NCBI GenBank assembly: GCA_009602725.1 | Contig: WELB01000174.1 | Coordinates: forward strand, 282,376-305,209 | From: Spirogloea muscicola | Lineage: Eukaryota; Streptophyta; Zygnematophyceae; Spirogloeales; Spirogloeaceae | Direction of reading: 5' to 3' | Length of the DNA stretch: 22,834 bases | Part shown: piece by piece, positions 19,014 to 22,834 of the stretch | Layout of the letters: the number at the start of each line of letters is the position of its first letter | How positions within the stretch are numbered: position 1 is the stretch's first letter | The notes under the pieces: generated by a model | Seen by the model: only the letters and a program-made list of their open reading frames with translations | Database searches by the model: none | What the model was told of the DNA's origin: nothing | Made by a program: the position numbers and the translations under genes

Positions 19014-19343
19014 TGATGGCCCTTAGAGGGCAGGTTTGAGATATTTTGTGTCGACCATTTGGTTGGGACTTGTTGGCATGCCAGAGGAAACGGCCGGATG
19101 CTAGTCAAGACAGCCGCTCTCGCACCAATAGCCAACTCCTGCGGAGGGCGAGAGACCCTCAATTGGCAGCAAACAATCAGACGGATTTTCCATTCATTGA
19201 ATCATGGCAAGCATGCCATGACCACCGCAGGATGTGAATAATAACAGTGGGCCTCAAGCTCAATCTCGTCGCTTTGCAACCTATCATGGACTTTGCGAGT
19301 GCACAAGGCTCTGAGCTAAGTGCTCAGCGAGCTCAAAGAGAAA

Positions 19344-19348
19344 TGTAA
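19344..19348 (+). terminator. Candidate TGTAA polyadenylation signal for RRP9
   Basis: TGTAA at a distance from the stop similar to that seen for PCF11 and U11-48K (about 300-350 bases). Suggestive only because the motif is five bases long. Confidence 0.3.
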
Positions 19349-19473
19349 TCAAGTTTACGCAACAAGGAGTGACAGCCATGAACAAGACCCACAAAGTATT
19401 TGTAGCTCCACCTACCACAGGGTTCAGACTTGAGCGCGGAATCTCGAAGTGGACAGAAATGTAGTCAGGCTGT

Positions 19474-19478
19474 TTACA
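19474..19478 (-). terminator. Possible TGTAA polyadenylation signal for CSN4
   Basis: TTACA on + is TGTAA on the gene strand, only 11 bases past the CSN4 stop. Listed for completeness; the proximity makes it weak. Confidence 0.2.
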
Positions 19479-19489
19479 GACATGCTGCC

Positions 19490-22400
19490 TCACACGGTCA
19501 CCTGCATGCCCTTCTTGACCATGTCGTCCAGGATGCTAGTCACTGCCAAGCACACGCCTTGAATCTGCACACATACCCCGCTTTGCTCTGAGTCGACTAT
19601 GCTCCTGGCTGATTAACAATTACCATGCAGACGCTTAAGTAGTCACAAAATGCCACTGTTGCATCAAAGCCCATTCACTGGAGGTTTTCCGCTGTACCTG
19701 CTGATCCCACTGCTGTAACTCCTCGGTGTTCCCCTCAAAGTGGATAACGCCTTCCACCTGAAGGAAAGCAAAGAAGGTGAAGGGTTCAGGGGTTGATCAG
19801 CATTGCCTCAAAACTTGGTACAAGCAAGCCGTACAGCAGTGAGCAGCTTGCTGCCTTACCTGATCAATGGAGCCATGCATCCGATCCTCGGAGATCATGC
19901 GCGCGGCAATGCTCTCTGCCTGCTCAAAGTGGCAGCAAAACTTGCTCAGCCCAAGTGTTTACGCACGAACTTGCATGGCCTACTCTGCAACTCTGCCACG
20001 AGTGCTTGAAGACCCTGCCATGGCACCTAGCCTTCAAGCGCAACTATGGAGGTACTGCTAGTCTTTAATTCACCAAGTGTGCATACTCATGGTGATTGCA
20101 CAGTAACTAAACAGCCGTGTCAATAGTCGTCAGACTGAGGCTGTGAGAGAGGGTACCTTGTTGGCATCAATTCCAAGGAGTGTGCCCAGCTCCTCAAAGC
20201 TGAAGGCAAAGAAGGTCAAGAACAGATGCTAAGTGTGACTTTTGATTTCAACGAGCACTATCTGCGTGGCCTGTCCTGCCCTAGAACGGATGTTTGAGCC
20301 AAGGCTTAAAGGCAAGCCCATTATAGTCCATGACGGTGTGAGGCAAGGAGTTCTTCCAGTTACAAGTGTCAGTGCCTGCCTGATGTTGTTGTACAGCTTG
20401 GAGGCACTGAGGAGGTTGTGCTCAATAACGGCCCGGTCGAGAACAGTAGAACCATCTGGAAGCAATGCTTTCTGACGTCCCAGTGACGGCATTCGTGAGA
20501 AAAGGAGGAGCAAAACGACTCTTGAAGCACACTCAACAATTTCACAAGCCTCACTCAAGTAGGTACAGGTTGGTGCCCAAACAGAGCATGATGCCAAGTG
20601 ATTGTTTCTCAAACATGGCTCACTTGATGGGGCTTCAGCTCCTCAGCAAAAGCCTCCACCTCAGGCTTTCGCAAGATCCGCTCCAGGTACACCTACATCA
20701 GCAACAGAAGCAACGGCACTGTTGCTGCTTTAGTGAATGAGCGAAAGACCGCACTTCTAGTAAGAAAGCAGCACGACGCATCATGAGTAAAACACCGTAA
20801 GGGCAGGGAGACGGAGGGCCACAAGGCTTACCTTTTGTAGGATGGAGTAGACACTGAGCTTGGAGCACCTCTCATCCTGATAGAAAGCAAGCATCTAGAT
20901 CAAAAACTTAGCATAGACCCTACCGTACCCTCTTAACTCTCTGGAGTGTCAGACACGACATATGTTGCTCTGGGTCACATAAAGATCCATGAAGCATTTG
21001 GGAAACAGCACTCCAATCACCGAGCGTGCACCACATGGTTGGCTGCACAAATTCTGCAAAACCACCTATCACAGAAGTCCTGGACACCGTGAATCTGAAA
21101 TTCTGCACTGAGCTTAGACTTGGGGGGAATGCCTTGTAAAGCGTGGCAAGGACTCGCGACCGCTGCGGCCCAGCGGCGGCCAGGATTGTGCAGGTGACAG
21201 CTGCAGTGAGTGCGGTCTCGAGTTCCTCCTCGTCCACCTTCCTGTAACCACACAGACATGAGTGCCTCAAAAGACGACCTGAGAGAGAAAGGCTGTCAGC
21301 GTACACAGAATCAGCTTACACTAATAACTCGATAATTTGGAACAGCTTCTGCAGGTAGCAGACTTCTGATGAGGAAACAAAGAGGTAAATGGCTCACTTG
21401 CCAGCCACCTCCCGCTTGTTGAGCTGCGATAGGTCATAGTACTTGAGCGCCGCCTCCAGAAATTTCCTCTTGGAGTCGAGGATGCGTGCATAGCACACCT
21501 GTGTCACGAGCACAGGCTCCAAGGCCTCACCCAGTTTAGTTACAATTCATGTGTTGCAACTGCACAGATCCTTACTACTCATTGTAAGTACTTCTTGTGA
21601 TTCCTGAAATGATGCCATGGCTGCCGCACGGTGAAAACGTTCAACACTGCTGCTGATGCAGCAGCCACGACAGCATGCCAGCTTGTTTGATTTGGACCTT
21701 GTACTGAAGCTCCAGACCCTCGTCCTTGCAACTGGTGATGAGGAACGAGGCCTTCTTAATGTAAGTCTCTGCATTCAGAGCCTCGTCGTCCTGATACAAC
21801 ATGACAGAAGCTCTTTAAGCTATGGTAGATATGCTGGCAGACTCTTGAAGCACAAGGACACACCGTCGCAGGTACGACCACCATCATTAAACTTCTGTCT
21901 AACGGGAGCACAACAATCTGTTAGAAGGTCAATAAGTGTGACGCTCTCAAGCGATCCTTTGCCACTCACTTCCAGGAAGAGGAGGGCTATTTTCACACAC
22001 TTGGCAAGCTTGTATGTGTCGTCCAGTCCCCTGCAAGCAAGCAGCAAGACTCTTCATCAAGCACACAAGGCATTGCCTGGGAGCCTTGCTTCTGCAGTCA
22101 CATGGCTGTCAGCTTTGCAAGAAAACTACATGCATCCATCGAGTAAGAGAGGACCTCCTCCCGCTCACTCCGGGGCGGGTCCAGAGGGAGGCCAGCCAGC
22201 TCCGCTCCTCACCTCAGGCCCGAGTCGAGGTCGATGCCGCCGAGCATCTGCGCAGCCTTTGACCACTCCTCCTCGTCCTCGTACAGCTCTGCTAGCCCCT
22301 CACGCATGAGCGCCACCTAGTGTCGCCACAGCTCAGAACCCAATACCCAGCTTGAGTAACCAAGCAGGAATTTGGCAGCCATTAGACATTGTGAAGCCAC

Positions 22401-22726
22401 ATTTTATGTCGCTGGCGGCTTAGAGTTAAGGGTGTGAGCAGAATCTATTAATCCTTTTATCTGGGCTGGCCAATTACAGCCATCGCCTCTACTGAAAGAA
22501 TCTTTCTTCTACTAAATTTTCTTACAATGGATAGCATTTAGCTCAGGTCGTAATGTGCGGTGCTCTGTAGAGACCTGCTCCTCGAAGGAGACGACGCGGG
22601 GCTGGATCTGCGTTAGCGCGTACTGCGCGACGTCCTTGTGCGCCTCGGGCTCCAGCCGCCCGAGGTCCTGCGCAAACAGCTGCAGCAGCTGCCGCGACGC
22701 CACCAGCGGCACTTCGTCCGAGATCA
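19490..22726 (-). CDS. CSN4: COP9 signalosome subunit 4, PCI domain (5' partial, 13 exons seen)
   Basis: Subunit of the COP9 signalosome, which removes NEDD8/RUB from cullins and so controls cullin-RING ubiquitin ligases. Exons in transcript order: 22726-22575, 22316-22213, 22030-21970, 21790-21698, 21498-21398, 21241-21133, 20876-20832, 20692-20624, 20471-20380, 20199-20157, 19919-19860, 19757-19698, 19564-19490; phases close, 353 residues. Diagnostic stretches are [109 protein letters not shown] (PCI winged-helix part), [17 protein letters not shown] and the tail KKGMQV. Plant CSN4 is about 397 residues, so some 45 N-terminal residues lie in exon(s) beyond the right edge; the first exon here starts in mid-codon. 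Introns after 21133 and 20380 use GC donors. Confidence 0.97.
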
Positions 22727-22810
22727 CTGCGCTCCGAGGCCTCACCCAGGGCGTCAGTGTCTCGGACTTGGTGCCGGTTTAATCCCAGTCAGGTATTAAG
22801 TGACGAAATG

Positions 22811-22834
22811 AGCGGCGGCGGCGGCGGCGGCGGC
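22811..22834. repeat. (GGC)n triplet tract at the right window edge
   Basis: Eight GGC units run to the window end and are cut by it. They lie upstream of the first visible CSN4 exon, either in its first intron or near its 5' end, matching the pattern of triplet tracts near other gene starts here. Confidence 0.93.

Larger units (their letters stand above)
19014..19489. other. Convergent 3' spacer between RRP9 and CSN4
   Basis: About 475 bases without a supported coding exon. A + strand TGTAA at 19344-19348 lies 331 bases after the RRP9 stop. On the other strand TGTAA at 19478-19474 lies 11 bases past the CSN4 stop, too close for a normal 3' UTR unless a later site is used. Confidence 0.55.

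Noticed and set aside
20242-20475. A + strand frame with [15 protein letters not shown], reminiscent of a Y-family DNA polymerase palm segment
   Set aside because: It overlaps CSN4 exon 20471-20380 and its following intron on the opposite strand. The rest of the frame shows no polymerase motifs, so the similarity is probably chance.
22727-22790. A possible upstream CSN4 exon ending CTG G/GTGAGG near 22743
   Set aside because: The phase would fit the next exon, but the translation (NRHQVRDTDAL) does not resemble the conserved CSN4 region before SDEVPLV, and no good acceptor was seen.
1-22834. CRISPR array, bacterial operon, prophage or insertion sequence
   Set aside because: There are no regularly spaced direct repeats, no Shine-Dalgarno-linked frames and no transposase frame. 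Every recognisable gene is spliced and eukaryotic.

Overview
This window is nuclear DNA from a eukaryote, most likely a green-lineage alga. The genes are densely split by short introns. Exons are GC-rich and introns and spacers are clearly less so. GGC/GCC triplet tracts cluster near gene starts, and there are plant-type (TTTAGGG) telomere-like tracts. The reconstructed COP9 subunit 4, nicotinate phosphoribosyltransferase, PCF11 and RRP9 read like the land-plant and green-algal forms as I know them. I cannot name the species. All identifications come from reading translated exons and matching recalled family motifs; no search was run.

Layout: six protein genes alternate strand perfectly (+ - + - + -), so every junction is convergent or divergent. 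(1) An unrecognised RGG-rich protein, + strand, 151-1951. (2) Nicotinate phosphoribosyltransferase, - strand, 6388-2454, 14 exons, complete, 560 residues. (3) PCF11 pre-mRNA 3'-end processing factor, + strand, 6751-10346, start lost at an ambiguous base. (4) U11/U12 di-snRNP 48 kDa protein with a CHHC zinc finger, - strand, 14684-10944, 12 exons, about 646 residues. (5) RRP9/U3-55K WD40 protein, + strand, 17153-19013, 5' half missing at another ambiguous base. (6) COP9 signalosome subunit 4, - strand, 22726-19490, 13 exons, N-terminus beyond the window.

Junctions: 1952-2453, 10347-10943 and 19014-19489 are convergent 3' regions. 6389-6750 is a compact divergent promoter between genes 2 and 3. 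14685-17150 is a gene-poor spacer with repeat-derived sequence. Exon boundaries were set by splice consensus plus reading phase. Nearly every exon length and phase closes exactly, which is strong internal support.

How the genes relate: four of the six concern RNA (an RGG protein, 3'-end formation, minor-spliceosome 5' splice-site recognition, and U3 snoRNP/18S rRNA maturation). The other two are NAD salvage and cullin deneddylation. I see no operon-like or pathway logic and treat this as ordinary eukaryotic gene order. The most notable points are the U11-48K gene (a minor-spliceosome marker), a high share of GC-AG introns (6 of 49 placed), an old telomere-like inverted pair bracketing exon 1 of the NAPRT gene, and two single-N positions where coding sequence appears to be missing.
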